Source: Olavius algarvensis associated proteobacterium Delta 3 (GTDB lineage Bacteria > Desulfobacterota > Desulfobacteria > Desulfobacterales > CAFBRK01). Taken from it: a stretch of 64,000 nucleotides of DNA. The stretch spans positions 1 through 64,000 of the forward strand of contig CAFBRK010000327.1 of the NCBI GenBank assembly GCA_903231505.1. Direction: 5' to 3'. Of the stretch, positions 51,852 through 61,426 are shown piece by piece. Under the pieces are notes generated by a model, which had not been told where the DNA came from, made no database searches, and saw only the letters and a program-made list of their open reading frames with translations. Both the position numbers and the translations under genes were made by a program. Each line of letters begins with the position of its first letter. Position 1 is the first letter of the stretch.

Positions 51852-52760
51852 TCAGGCGGCTGCATCCCAAAGCATCCCCGTCGCCAGGAGCACCGGGGTG
51901 GCAAGGGTAATCAATACGTTCCTGCCCATGTGAGGGACCAGCTTGGTGATTTCGTCGGCATAACGGGCAACCCCCCGGACCGTCGGTATCGCAAGAATAC
52001 CGGTTCCGAGTCCGACCAGGCCGGCCGCCGGGATCCATCCTGCGGCATAACCGATCAGGATGCTGCCGTAAGCGCCGGCAAGAAAAACGCCGTATAGGAC
52101 AGCGGCGCCCTGCCGCCCTTTGACAATGGGAAAATGATTTCTACCAATGCTTCGGTCCGCATCCACATCCGGAAACTGATTTAGCAGAAGAAGATTGCTG
52201 ACCAGGAAAAAAGGAATCAGAGAGACAATGAATGCCGTCCATGAATACGAGCCGGACAGCACATAATCGGTGCCCATCACCATACACGGGCCGAAGCCAA
52301 GGCCCGGTGCAACCAAACAAAGTACTGGACTGCGGGTAATGTAGTCGGTGTAGGTGGCAATGGTGATCATTCCGACAACCCCGATAGGAATCAGCCCCGG
52401 TCCGACGACGGAAACGAAATAAACGCCAATGAGCCCGGTTAAAATGAAGCACACCCAGCCGGCAATCAATGCCCCACCCGCTCTTTCCGGAAACCGGGGC
52501 AGCGTTCCGCTGCCGCCGCTGAACGGGGTTTTCGTCGTCTTGAAATCGAGCCCGGACCGATAGTCGCTGTATTCGTTCAGCGCATTCACGCTGGCATGGG
52601 CGGAAACGGCGCCAACGAGAATCAGCAGCACGTACCCATAATTCACATGGGCTCCTGTCCACGCCGTCGATGCAACGCCCAATGCAACGCAGGCCGGGGT
52701 GAGGATGAGAAACGGGAACCGCACGATCCCGAGCAGGGCCCGAAAACCGTGTCTCGACAT
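51852..52760 (-). CDS. UbiA-family prenyltransferase
   Basis: About 302 residues, eight or nine helices. Both Asp-rich sites are visible: NEYSDYRSGLDF (about residues 60-71) and DVDADRSIGRNHFPI (about 198-212). It moves a prenyl chain to an aromatic acceptor, as MenA and UbiA do. The ATG at 52760 has GGAGAG seven bases ahead; a TTG five codons earlier is less likely. Menaquinone synthesis is the obvious candidate in an anaerobe but is not proven. Confidence 0.9.
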   Translation of the reverse strand: MSRHGFRALLGIVRFPFLILTPACVALGVASTAWTGAHVNYGYVLLILVGAVSAHASVNALNEYSDYRSGLDFKTTKTPFSGGSGTLPRFPERAGGALIAGWVCFILTGLIGVYFVSVVGPGLIPIGVVGMITIATYTDYITRSPVLCLVAPGLGFGPCMVMGTDYVLSGSYSWTAFIVSLIPFFLVSNLLLLNQFPDVDADRSIGRNHFPIVKGRQGAAVLYGVFLAGAYGSILIGYAAGWIPAAGLVGLGTGILAIPTVRGVARYADEITKLVPHMGRNVLITLATPVLLATGMLWDAAA

Positions 52761-52893
52761 GGGTAATCTCTCCAACGGAATTTACCAAATCCCTGTGAGT
52801 CTCGCCGGGGGATCTCCTGGGTATTGCACCAGGTGGAGACGTTTATGGCCAAACGCACACCTTCAATCAGATGAACAGAGGAGGGCCGGAATG

Positions 52894-53316
52894 TCAAGGA
52901 TGGTTCGCCTTTGGAGCGGTTGGGCGCCCGCTTCTCAGGTTGATGCGATGCCCCGTTCCGGAGAGGACTTCGACAGCAGTCTTCAGGTGCCGTTCCCGCA
53001 CCAGCAGATAATCGGTGTCGAATGTGGAAACGACAAAGATTGGAACCCGGGCTTCTTTCAGAGGGATGGCGAGGGATGCAATGATCCCGATTTCGGTAAA
53101 ATCCAGAGTGCCTTTCACCGACAGGGCACGCCATCTCCGACTGCTGGTCACACCGGCAGGAATTCGCCGTTCCGGGCAGACGATCGACAGTTCACGACTT
53201 GTCCGGGTAACTGAAAAAAACGCCGATGCCAGAGCCCATCCGGGGATCTCTTCTGAAGGCCGAAAACGGCAAATCCCGAACATCTCCGGAAGAAGCGTAA
53301 GTGTGAGTTTTCTCAT
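52894..53316 (-). CDS. ACT-domain protein
   Basis: About 140 residues from ATG 53316, with two ACT-like halves: RKLTLTLLPEMFGICRF then TSRELSIVCPERRIPAG, and FTEIGIIASLAIPLKEARVP then VSTFDTDYLLV. This is the small ACT_7/CASTOR-like family, which binds amino acids. A longer frame upstream runs into the composite repeat. Confidence 0.87.
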   Translation of the reverse strand: MRKLTLTLLPEMFGICRFRPSEEIPGWALASAFFSVTRTSRELSIVCPERRIPAGVTSSRRWRALSVKGTLDFTEIGIIASLAIPLKEARVPIFVVSTFDTDYLLVRERHLKTAVEVLSGTGHRINLRSGRPTAPKANHP

Positions 53317-53502
53317 TTCCGTGCGCCCGTTGCCCGTTAGCCCGTTGGCCCGTTGGCCATTCATTCGGTATTCGGTATTGGGTACTGGGTATTCGTTGTT
53401 TGGTTTTTAGTGTTTTGTAATTTGTTTGTGATTTGTAATTTTCTATTTGTCATTGTTTCTTTGAATGTTCACCTGACACCCAACACCTGAAACCTGTAAT
53501 CA
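53317..53502. repeat. Composite intergenic repeat, copy 4 (partial)
   Basis: GCCCGTTGCCCGTTAGCCCG heptads (53325-53360), a low-complexity stretch TATTCGGTATTGGGTACTGG, and ACCTGACACCCAACACCTGA units (53471-53495). The palindrome is missing. Confidence 0.7.
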
Positions 53503-54093
53503 TTACCCTGGATAGGGTTCGATATGCCACTGGACAGGGTTCGTCGACATCGTGACGGAGATCAGGCAGCAACTTGTGCGAAAATGCTCTACCTGCCAGT
53601 TGCGATCTTCGTAGACGATTGTCAGATGCGCATCATCCGGGATATCGACAATTCGGCACTTTCCCATTCCCGCAAACCCGATGCCGACGGCCTTTAAAAC
53701 GGCCTCCTTTGCCGTCCAGAAACGGAAAAAGGTTTCCAGGCGATCGCTTGCCGACAGCCTCCACTCTGTTTCCCCTGCCACACGCCCGTAAAGGGGTTCT
53801 GTCACCGGTCGGATCGTTTCAATATCTATTCCCACGCGATTCGGGGAGACCACACCCCCTACAGCCTCTGATTTATGGGAAAGGGACCAGTAAACCCCGC
53901 TACATGGAATCGGTGCGCCGTTGTCTTTTTTTTCCAGCGCCCCGAGAACGATACCGCTCCGTTTTGCCGACTCGGCCAGCGCCTGCCGGGCGGCTCCGCC
54001 CAGAAAATCGACCTTGTCCGTTCCTTTCAATCCATGGAGGTTCTCCGGGATTTCAAAGACAACCGGATGTATCGTTTCGAAGCGAGGATTCAT
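53503..54093 (-). CDS. 4'-phosphopantetheinyl transferase superfamily protein
   Basis: 196 residues. Motifs PCSGVYWSLSHKSEAVGGVV, RVGIDIETIRP and FFRFWTAKEAVLKAVGIGF, the metal and CoA sites of Sfp/AcpS-type enzymes. Loads a phosphopantetheine arm on carrier proteins. It starts right after the acyl-CoA synthetase gene; no carrier-protein or polyketide gene is in the window. Confidence 0.92.
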   Translation of the reverse strand: MNPRFETIHPVVFEIPENLHGLKGTDKVDFLGGAARQALAESAKRSGIVLGALEKKDNGAPIPCSGVYWSLSHKSEAVGGVVSPNRVGIDIETIRPVTEPLYGRVAGETEWRLSASDRLETFFRFWTAKEAVLKAVGIGFAGMGKCRIVDIPDDAHLTIVYEDRNWQVEHFRTSCCLISVTMSTNPVQWHIEPYPG

Positions 54094-56256
54094 TCAAACC
54101 GCATTTGTTGGGGGTGGCCCCAGAATAATCCGGCAATCGGCGATGGTGGCACCTTTTCCGTCCTCATGCACCAACACCGGATTGATATCCAATTCTTTGA
54201 TTTCCGGGTGATGTATCACCATATCGGAGAGCCTGACCAGATATTGCTCCAGGATATCCAGATCGGCCCGGGGGGTGTCTCGAAAGCCTTGCAGGAGCTT
54301 GTAACCTCTGATTTTTCGGATGATTCGACGCGCCTCGTTCCTGCCGATGGGCGCCAACCGGAACGCCACATCGCGGAACACCTCCACGAAAATCCCGCCG
54401 AAGCCGAACATGATCAGGGGGCCGAATATCGGGTAGCGGTTTACCCCCATAATGACTTCCGTTCCGGGAGGGGCCATCTTTTGCACCAGCACGCCGTCGA
54501 TCTGCGCCTGGGGATCGAATTTTCCGGCCCGCCGAACAATGTCACCGAATGCCCGACCCACGGATTCGGTATTGTCCAGGTCGACAACAACACCGCCCGC
54601 GTCGGTTTTGTGGAGGATCTGGGGAGACACGATTTTGAGAACTACCGGAAAGCCGATGTCTTCAGCGATGGACGAGGCTTCCTCGGGATTTTCGGCCAAC
54701 CGGGTCGGCAATACATTAAATCCATAGGCCTGGAGAATCTCGTTTCCTTCGAGTTCACCGAAATGCGTCCTTCCGGCGGTCAACGCATTCTGGATGATGG
54801 CCGACGCCCGATCGATGTCGTGCTCGAAAGAAAACTGTTCCAGGTGTCGCCGGCCCAGCCACCTCGCATAGCGGTAAAGTGCACCGAACGCCTTGGCGGC
54901 GTTTTCCGGAAACTTGAACACCGGATAGCCGTGGGACTGCAGGTATTTTACCCCGGCAGACACGTCAACGATTCCCATAAAACAGCACAGGATCGGTTTG
55001 TCGGAATTCTGGGCCACGCGAACGATGGCTTCGGCTGTTGCCAGGGCATTGGTCATGGACTGGGGGGTAAGAATCACCAGCGCCCCGTCCACGTCCGGAT
55101 CGTGGATCACTGCTTTCAACGCATTTTCGTAGCGATCATAGGAGGCGTCACCGATGACATCCACCGGGTTGTGAATGTTGGCGGTTGCCGGAAGGTGTTT
55201 GGCCAGGACCTCGATGGTTTCCGGTCGGAAACGGGCCAGTTCAAGCCCGGATGAAACCGTCATATCGGTTGCCACGATGCCAGGACCGCCTGCGTTGGTG
55301 ATAATCGCCACGCGGCTCCCGGTGGGGATCTTCCGGTGGGTTTTACCCACCGCGCTTTCGGTTTTGTAGGCAAAGGCGCTGGCAAAATCGAACAGCTCAT
55401 CGATGGTTTCCACCCGGATCATGCCCGCCTGCTCGAATATGGCGTTGTAGACGGCTTCGGAGCCGGCAAGGGCTCCGGTGTGGGAAGCGGCTGCTCTGGC
55501 GCCCGCGGTGGTCCGGCCGGACTTGATGACCAGGACCGGCGTTCTCCGGAACCCGGAGGTGATTTTCTTGACCGCCTGGATAAATTCGGGCCCCCGCCGC
55601 AATTCTTCCAGGTAGATCATGATGACCTCGGTATCCGGGTCCTGGTGAAGATATTCCAGCAGATCAAGCTCGTCCACGTCGGCCTTGTTTCCGATGGAGA
55701 TAAACTTGGAAAATCCGAAATCCCGATCCGCGGCAAAATCCAAAACCGCCGTGCACAGCGCACCGCTTTGGGAAATGAAGGATATATTCCCCGGAGCCGG
55801 CATACGTGCGGAAAAACTGGCGTTGAGCCGCACGGCGGGTAGCGGATTGATCACTCCCAGGCAGTTTGGCCCCACCACCCGGACCTGATGGTGGCGGCAC
55901 ATGGAAACAATCCGTTGTTCGATCTCGGCGCCCTCGCCCCCGACCTCACGAAAGCCCGCGGAGACAATAACCAGCCCCCGGACACCTTTTTCAACGGCTT
56001 GCTCGGCGGCCGCCTCGGCCAATTTCGGCGGCAGGATGAGCATGGCCAGATCAACGCTGTCCGGAATGTCCAGAACTGTCGGATAGGCACGAACACTCAG
56101 AATCGATCGGGCACCCGGATTTACCGGGTACAGGGTTCCTGTAAAACCGCCCTTGAGAATGTTGGCAAAAATATCGTGTCCCACTTTTCCGGGGGTCGCA
56201 GACGCACCGATCACCGCTACCGATTCCGGTGCAAAGATGGCTTCCAGATCAGTCAT
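54094..56256 (-). CDS. Acetate--CoA ligase family protein (ADP-forming)
   Basis: 720 residues. CoA-binding Rossmann domain at 1-130 (SVAVIGASATPGKVGHDIFA), succinyl-CoA-ligase-like domain about 150-460 with the likely phospho-His in SHTGALAGSEAVY, and a C-terminal ATP-grasp domain about 480-720 (YGFNVLPTRLAENPEEASSI). No GNAT domain is attached. Would convert acyl-CoA plus ADP and phosphate to acid plus ATP, or the reverse. It overlaps rsmI by eight bases at its start. Confidence 0.92.
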   Translation of the reverse strand: MTDLEAIFAPESVAVIGASATPGKVGHDIFANILKGGFTGTLYPVNPGARSILSVRAYPTVLDIPDSVDLAMLILPPKLAEAAAEQAVEKGVRGLVIVSAGFREVGGEGAEIEQRIVSMCRHHQVRVVGPNCLGVINPLPAVRLNASFSARMPAPGNISFISQSGALCTAVLDFAADRDFGFSKFISIGNKADVDELDLLEYLHQDPDTEVIMIYLEELRRGPEFIQAVKKITSGFRRTPVLVIKSGRTTAGARAAASHTGALAGSEAVYNAIFEQAGMIRVETIDELFDFASAFAYKTESAVGKTHRKIPTGSRVAIITNAGGPGIVATDMTVSSGLELARFRPETIEVLAKHLPATANIHNPVDVIGDASYDRYENALKAVIHDPDVDGALVILTPQSMTNALATAEAIVRVAQNSDKPILCCFMGIVDVSAGVKYLQSHGYPVFKFPENAAKAFGALYRYARWLGRRHLEQFSFEHDIDRASAIIQNALTAGRTHFGELEGNEILQAYGFNVLPTRLAENPEEASSIAEDIGFPVVLKIVSPQILHKTDAGGVVVDLDNTESVGRAFGDIVRRAGKFDPQAQIDGVLVQKMAPPGTEVIMGVNRYPIFGPLIMFGFGGIFVEVFRDVAFRLAPIGRNEARRIIRKIRGYKLLQGFRDTPRADLDILEQYLVRLSDMVIHHPEIKELDINPVLVHEDGKGATIADCRIILGPPPTNAV

Positions 56257-57145
56257 CGGCCGGCCTCCCCGACGCTGACAACACGCCGTTTGATGTCTTC
56301 TTTTTCATTTTAAGCGCCTCCTCATAGACCTTTGACCGGGATAGTCCGGTGTCTGCAGCGATTTCTTTGACAACCTCGGAAAGCCGTTTGCCCGATGTTG
56401 ACAGGGCCTTCTGTATTTTTCCGGTGACTGCCGTGGTGATCTGGGCTGGGCCACGCTGCCGGCCCCCAATCAACAGGGTACACTCGCCCCGAACCGACGC
56501 TCGCCGTTTCAGGTCTGCCGACAGTTCGGCCAGATTTCCACGAAGAAATTCCTCGTGGACTTTTGTCATCTCACGGCCCAAAACCGCGGGACGATCACCG
56601 AATATCTCAGCGAGCTCATCAATGAGAGCACCGACCCGCTGGGGAGACTCGTAGAAAATAAGGGTGCGAGGCTCCTCTGCAAGTTTCAGGAGCTGATCGG
56701 TCCTGCGTTTCTTTTTCTTCGGTAAAAACCCAACGAAGATAAATGAATCGGTCGGCAGACCGGCCCCGCTCAGTGCCGTGATGGCGGCCGCTGCGCCGGG
56801 TATGGGCACCACCCGGATGCCGGCCTGGACCGCCGCCTGTATCAACCGATACCCCGGATCGGACACCGACGGTGTTCCCGCATTGGAGACCACTGCCAGT
56901 GAGCGTCCGTCGAGAAGCTGCCGGATCAGCTGGGGGGTACGCTCCTGCTCGTTGTGCTCGTGATACGATATCAGGGGCCCGTCAACATGGTGATAGGAGA
57001 GCAGTTTCCGGGTATGCCGCGTATCTTCAGCAGCGATGAGATCCACAGAACCGAGAATACGCAAGGCCCGGAGGGTGATGTCTTCAAGGTTCCCGATGGG
57101 TGTCGCCACCACGTAAAGGGTGCCGTATGTGTGTTCATCGGTCAT
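56249..57145 (-). CDS. rsmI: 16S rRNA (cytidine-1402-2'-O)-methyltransferase
   Basis: 298 residues. The tetrapyrrole-methylase-like fold starts TLYVVATPIGNLEDITLRAL; ISYHEHNEQERTPQLI and SNAGTPSVSDPGYRLI bind SAM and substrate, and VPIPGAAAAITALSGAGLPT follows. The C-terminal extra domain about 240-298 is helical. Modifies the ribosomal P site. At the end of the translation block. Confidence 0.95.
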   Translation of the reverse strand: MTDEHTYGTLYVVATPIGNLEDITLRALRILGSVDLIAAEDTRHTRKLLSYHHVDGPLISYHEHNEQERTPQLIRQLLDGRSLAVVSNAGTPSVSDPGYRLIQAAVQAGIRVVPIPGAAAAITALSGAGLPTDSFIFVGFLPKKKKRRTDQLLKLAEEPRTLIFYESPQRVGALIDELAEIFGDRPAVLGREMTKVHEEFLRGNLAELSADLKRRASVRGECTLLIGGRQRGPAQITTAVTGKIQKALSTSGKRLSEVVKEIAADTGLSRSKVYEEALKMKKKTSNGVLSASGRPADD

Positions 57146-57439
57146 GGTACGTCCATGCTGCAGAAACTATCACCGCAGAGCCGCAGAGTTCTCGGAGATA
57201 TTTTTTGTTTCATTTGCCGCTGAGACGCCGTCAAATGAAACCCATCCGATCCTTCGAATGGCGTCCAGTTGCCAAAACACCCTTGCCTGCCCCCCACTCA
57301 GAACAAGTCGGTTTTGATTGCGAGGCCATTCGCCTTTGCCGCCTCTCTCGGCAAAGGCGAATAGAACCCACCTCTGCGTTCCCGGCGTCCCGAGCGAAGC
57401 GGGCGGTTATGTTCAAATAGCGGAAAAAATATGAAAAAG
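57146..57439. other. Gap between yraN and rsmI with a strong inverted repeat
   Basis: Perfect 13-bp inverted repeat TTCGCCTTTGCCG (57329-57341) and CGGCAAAGGCGAA (57349-57361), seven-base loop. Nearby CCGCAGAGCCGCAGAG units also occur. No gene seen. May be a terminator-like end to the translation operon or a dispersed repeat. Confidence 0.6.
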
Positions 57440-57820
57440 CTATTCAGAACGCCGTGGATAGGCCAGGTCGAACGCATTTTTAATCAGCTCGATGCGCGGC
57501 ATTTGTTCGACATACCGGATGGACACCACGTCGAACCTGGCCCTGGATGCCGTCTGTCCGGTCTCTTTCAGGTAACTGAGGGCCACTCTGGACAGGCCCT
57601 CCTGCTTTTTTCGGGTCACCGCCTCCTTGGGGCTTCCGTACCGGCCGCTTCGGCGCGTCTTCACCTCGACAAATACAATGGCCCCCTGTTCCCTGGCGAC
57701 AATGTCGATTTCTCCCAGCCGATTCCGGTAATTCCGCTCCAGAATCCGATAGCCGCACCCCTCCAGGTACCAAATGGCCAGGTTTTCGCCGGTTTCCCCG
57801 ATGGATTGGCGATTCTCCAT
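57440..57820 (-). CDS. yraN: YraN-family (UPF0102) endonuclease-like protein
   Basis: 126 residues with the Holliday-junction-resolvase-like fold: GETGENLAIWYLEGCGYRIL, RLGEIDIVAREQGAIVFVEV (E-x-D-x-V and E-V-K catalytic pattern, then KTRR). Role unsettled in the family. 40 bases after rnhB in the same direction. Confidence 0.93.
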   Translation of the reverse strand: MENRQSIGETGENLAIWYLEGCGYRILERNYRNRLGEIDIVAREQGAIVFVEVKTRRSGRYGSPKEAVTRKKQEGLSRVALSYLKETGQTASRARFDVVSIRYVEQMPRIELIKNAFDLAYPRRSE

Positions 57821-57860
57821 ATACAGGCATCCACACGAATATTAGCGGAACGGTAATGTT

Positions 57861-58475
57861 CTATTCAGATACAAACTCACGGACACCCCGAAATGTCTTC
57901 CGATGGATCGGGCACCACCCGTGTTTTCGGATGGCCGCCTTGTGGTCTTTCGTGGGGTATCCCTTGTGGCGGCCAAAACCGTACAGGGGGTATTCCTCAT
58001 CGTATAGGGCCATCAGGCGGTCCCGGGTAACCTTGGCGACAATGGATGCGGCGGCAATGGAAACGCTCCGCGAATCGCCTTTGGGAATGACGTGTTGGGG
58101 AAGTTCGGTGGGAATCGGTGTATTGCCGTCGATAAGAAGGCAGTCCGGCCGGGGGCGCAGGTTCTCAACAGAGAAGGCCATGGCGAGCAGCGCGGCCTGG
58201 AGAATGTTAATCCGGTCAATTTCGACCGCGTCGACGACACCGATACCCACCGACACCGCATGCCGGTAGATCTCGTCATAGAGCCGGTCTCGTTTTTTGG
58301 GGGTCAGTGTTTTGGAATCGGCAACACCGAGAACCGGAAAGGAGGCAGGCAGGAGCACCGCCGCGGCCACGACAGGACCGGCCAGGGGACCACGGCCGGC
58401 CTCGTCGATCCCGGCGACATAACGCACGCCGCGGGCATGGGCGTCTCGCTCAAAAATCCAGAAGTCCTCCGCCAT
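57861..58475 (-). CDS. rnhB: Ribonuclease HII
   Basis: 204 residues. Removes ribonucleotides from DNA. Active-site motifs GIDEAGRGPLAGPVVAAAVL (residues 23-42), DCLLIDGN and AAASIVAKVTRDRLMA. Lies between rplS and yraN, the classic order in this part of bacterial genomes. Confidence 0.96.
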   Translation of the reverse strand: MAEDFWIFERDAHARGVRYVAGIDEAGRGPLAGPVVAAAVLLPASFPVLGVADSKTLTPKKRDRLYDEIYRHAVSVGIGVVDAVEIDRINILQAALLAMAFSVENLRPRPDCLLIDGNTPIPTELPQHVIPKGDSRSVSIAAASIVAKVTRDRLMALYDEEYPLYGFGRHKGYPTKDHKAAIRKHGWCPIHRKTFRGVREFVSE

Positions 58476-58510
58476 GACCAGAGAACCCTGTCCGCCCGAA
58501 TCAAGTCGGG

Positions 58511-58858
58511 CTATCTTAGGCGTTTTTCTTTAATGCGGGCGGCTTTCCCACGGAGTTTCCGCAAATAGTAGATCTTGGCGCGCCGCACGCGGCCCCGGGT
58601 GACGACTTCGATCTTGTCAAGGATGGGTGAATGAAGCGGAAAAATACGCTCCACACCGATGCCGTAAGACACTTTCCGGACTGTAAATGTCGCATTGGTG
58701 GTGCCTTTTCGCCGGCTGATGACCACACCCTGGAAGATCTGGATACGCTCTTTTTCGCCTTCCTTGATCTTGACGTGGACTTTAACCGTATCGCCCGGAC
58801 CAAAATGCGGGTGGTCCAGGCGCATGCTTTCCCGTTCGATTTGAGTAATTTCCTGCAT
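58511..58858 (-). CDS. rplS: 50S ribosomal protein L19
   Basis: 115 residues, full length. [20 protein letters not shown] at residues 22-41, [11 protein letters not shown] and [20 protein letters not shown]. The ATG follows GGAGGAAACAG. Confidence 0.97.
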   Translation of the reverse strand: MQEITQIERESMRLDHPHFGPGDTVKVHVKIKEGEKERIQIFQGVVISRRKGTTNATFTVRKVSYGIGVERIFPLHSPILDKIEVVTRGRVRRAKIYYLRKLRGKAARIKEKRLR

Positions 58859-58909
58859 TATCTGTTTCCTCCAGATTTTTTGCGCCTTTTCAGGAACCCG
58901 GATCTAGCG

Positions 58910-59503
58910 TCAATGCCCGGGCCCGCTAAGTTCCCTGTTCCCCAGCAGCCTGTCAAAAAAAATGGATGCAGCTGACCGAACAGACAAATGATTATATTTG
59001 GCTATTCCTTTGATCGGGTCAAGTATAAAATCAGCAGAGGCGAACATCTCTTCGGCCAGCCCCCAGGCCGTTCCCAGCAATAACAGATAGGGGGAACCCT
59101 TGGCCATCTTTTCCTTCAGCACCCAATCATCAATGCTGCGGCTTCGCGAGCGGGCGGTGGTTGCCACTATCCGGGGAGTGCCGACGCCCCGTTGCACCAT
59201 ATCGGCGAGAACCCCGTCCAGGCTGTCCTGAATCCGAATCAGTTCCAGGGCCTCCCGCCGCTTGGGATTGTATTCGGATCCGATACCGCTGACCCAATGG
59301 TCGATGATGCGTTCCGCCAGAACTTTCTGATCCTCCAGCGGAGTCACGACATAAACGGCCCGTACGCCGTAAGTCCTGGCGGCCCGGGCAATGTCGTGAA
59401 GGTCCAGATTCGTGACCGCGGCGGCGATGATGTCACCGTTCCGGTTCAGCACCGGGTAATGTATCAGCGCCACGTAAAGGTTGGGCCCGGATGATCGCTT
59501 CAA
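58910..59503 (-). CDS. SPOUT-type RNA methyltransferase (PF09936, TM1570-like)
   Basis: 197 residues. [20 protein letters not shown] near the N-terminus and [20 protein letters not shown], which forms the trefoil-knot SAM site. The family is often encoded next to trmD. From ATG 59503 it overlaps trmD by 71 bases; a GTG about nine codons later would shorten that. Target RNA unknown. Confidence 0.9.
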   Translation of the reverse strand: MKRSSGPNLYVALIHYPVLNRNGDIIAAAVTNLDLHDIARAARTYGVRAVYVVTPLEDQKVLAERIIDHWVSGIGSEYNPKRREALELIRIQDSLDGVLADMVQRGVGTPRIVATTARSRSRSIDDWVLKEKMAKGSPYLLLLGTAWGLAEEMFASADFILDPIKGIAKYNHLSVRSAASIFFDRLLGNRELSGPGH

Positions 59504-60230
59504 TATCTCTGCACCAGTTCTTTAGAATTTCGAGCGTCTCCGAATCCAGCGGCCGGTTCGCAAGCAGATCCGGTCTCCGCAGGAAGGTGCGCATCAACGC
59601 CGCCTCTCTCCGCCAGCTTTCGATCGCCTGATGATCTCCGGACAACAGCACCTCCGGGACCGATTCGCCTTCGAATTCCCGGGGCCGGGTGTAGTGCCCG
59701 TGTTCGAGAAGATGGCCGGAAAATGAATCCGTTTCCGCCGAATCGTCGTTGCCGAGCACCCCCGGCAGCAAGCGTGCAACCGCATCGATGACCACCATGG
59801 CCGGTACTTCGCCGCCCGTCAACACGTAGTCACCGATGGAAATTTCATCATCGATCAGCTCCCGGCTGATCCGTTCGTCGACCCCCTCATAACGGCCACA
59901 GACAAGAATCAGTGCCTCCAGGGAAGACATTTCACGGGCAACGGCTTGGCGGAATACCCGACCCTGTGGGGACAAAAGAACCGTTCGTGCTTCCGGTGAA
60001 TCCTTTTTCGCCGCCCGGATAGCGCCGGCCAAAGGCTCGGGTTTCATCACCATTCCGGAACCGCCACCATAGGGCCGGTCATCGGTGACCCGGTGGCGGC
60101 CTTCGGCATACTCCCGGATGTCGATGGCCGAGGCGGAAATTTTTTCCTGCTCGAGAGCCCTTCGGATCATCCCGGTTTCCCAGAAGGAGTTAAGGAGGCC
60201 GGGGAAAATCGTCAGGACACGTATCTTCAT
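59433..60230 (-). CDS. trmD: tRNA (guanine-37-N1)-methyltransferase
   Basis: 265 residues from ATG 60230 ([11 protein letters not shown]). Motifs [32 protein letters not shown] and [20 protein letters not shown], the knotted SAM site. Methylates G37 to prevent frameshifting. Longer frames upstream are not credible. Confidence 0.97.
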   Translation of the reverse strand: MKIRVLTIFPGLLNSFWETGMIRRALEQEKISASAIDIREYAEGRHRVTDDRPYGGGSGMVMKPEPLAGAIRAAKKDSPEARTVLLSPQGRVFRQAVAREMSSLEALILVCGRYEGVDERISRELIDDEISIGDYVLTGGEVPAMVVIDAVARLLPGVLGNDDSAETDSFSGHLLEHGHYTRPREFEGESVPEVLLSGDHQAIESWRREAALMRTFLRRPDLLANRPLDSETLEILKNWCRDIEAIIRAQPLRGADTLPGAEPER

Positions 60231-60329
60231 AGGGTACCGGTCAAAAATGCCAAAACAGAGGTCGCCCTCTGTTTTACACAATGCCTGCCAGTTTACGCAA
60301 TGCGTCCTGGCGGTTCAGGGTCCCGTTGT

Positions 60330-60845
60330 TTAGAGGCCGTCCGGCAGTCTGACCATCATCCGTCCGTCCTCAGGGTTGATTTCCGTAACCACCGACGCCA
60401 GGGCCGGAACGAGCACTTCACGATCGGCATCTTTGACAATATATACATCGTTGCTGCCGGTTTGGATAATCGAGGAAATCGTTCCGAGATAGCCACGATT
60501 CTCGTCATAGACGGATAGTCCGAGAAGTTCGTGCCAGTAAAATTCGTCGTCTTCCAATTCGGGAAGGTCGGCTTTCGGGATGAGAATCACGCTGCCGATC
60601 AGCATCTCGGCCGCCTCGCAGCGGCTTATTTCCTTCAAGGAGACAAGCAGGATGTTCTTGTGAGGTTTGACCCACCTTACAGTGAAACGTTGAAGTTCCC
60701 CTTGCCGGGTCTGAAGCTGGATGCTACCTTTTGCTGCAAAGATATCCGCCGAATCGGCAAACGAATAGACCTTCAGCGTTCCTTTAACTCCGTGGGTACC
60801 AACAACCTCTCCCACGGTGAGAAAAGCATTTTCCTCCATGCGCAC
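60330..60845 (-). CDS. rimM: Ribosome maturation factor RimM
   Basis: 171 residues. N-terminal TVGEVVGTHGVKGTLKVYSF, linker and C-terminal PRC-barrel LEDDEFYWHELLGLSVYDEN. Helps 30S assembly at the head domain. In the standard rpsP-KH-rimM-trmD order. Confidence 0.96.
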   Translation of the reverse strand: MRMEENAFLTVGEVVGTHGVKGTLKVYSFADSADIFAAKGSIQLQTRQGELQRFTVRWVKPHKNILLVSLKEISRCEAAEMLIGSVILIPKADLPELEDDEFYWHELLGLSVYDENRGYLGTISSIIQTGSNDVYIVKDADREVLVPALASVVTEINPEDGRMMVRLPDGL

Positions 60846-60853
60846 ACGAACAA

Positions 60854-61084
60854 TTACTCGATAATCTCCAGCACCGTCCGCTTTTTTATCTTAGCGGATG
60901 CGGCGCTGAGAATGGTACGCATGGCACGTGCCGTCCGACCCTGCTTCCCGATCACCTTTCCAAGATCCTCTTTGGCCACCTTCAGCTCCACCACTGAGGT
61001 CTGATTTCCCTCAACCTCCGCGACCGAGACCTGTTCCGGGTTATCTACCAGAGCCTGTGCAATATACTTGATCAGGTCTTTCAT
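60854..61084 (-). CDS. KH-domain RNA-binding protein (YlqC/KhpA type)
   Basis: 76 residues, single KH domain with the GxxG loop in [20 protein letters not shown]. Probably an RNA chaperone. Eight bases before rimM and 48 after rpsP. Confidence 0.95.
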   Translation of the reverse strand: MKDLIKYIAQALVDNPEQVSVAEVEGNQTSVVELKVAKEDLGKVIGKQGRTARAMRTILSAASAKIKKRTVLEIIE

Positions 61085-61132
61085 CGCTCGTCTCCTTTGT
61101 TGCGGTTGGGAACGAGGGGCTATGTTTGGATA

Positions 61133-61387
61133 CTAACTAGGGTTAGCAAAAAAACCTTCTTTTTTCAAAATACTTTTTACAGTATCGGTTGGTTTGGCTC
61201 CCTGATTCATCCAATATTGCAGGCGCTCCTGTTTGAAAGAGATTTCGGCCGGCTCTTTTAAGGGGTTGTAGGTTCCGACGATTTCCAGAAATCGGCCATC
61301 CCGAGGACTTTCGCTGTCTGCCACGACGATCCGGTAGAACGGTCTTTTTTTCGCTCCGTGCCTGGCTAATCTGATTTTTACGGGCAT
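61133..61387 (-). CDS. rpsP: 30S ribosomal protein S16
   Basis: 84 residues, full length: [20 protein letters not shown] then [13 protein letters not shown] and [20 protein letters not shown]. The ATG follows AGGAGAAAG. 39 bases after ffh. Confidence 0.97.
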   Translation of the reverse strand: MPVKIRLARHGAKKRPFYRIVVADSESPRDGRFLEIVGTYNPLKEPAEISFKQERLQYWMNQGAKPTDTVKSILKKEGFFANPS

Positions 61388-61426
61388 CCACTTTCTCCTT
61401 GATCGGTTCAGGTTTTCATAAAACTG

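Noticed and set aside
53875-55254. 459-codon plus-strand open frame opposite the acyl-CoA synthetase
   Set aside because: It covers parts of two good minus-strand genes and has no domain features.
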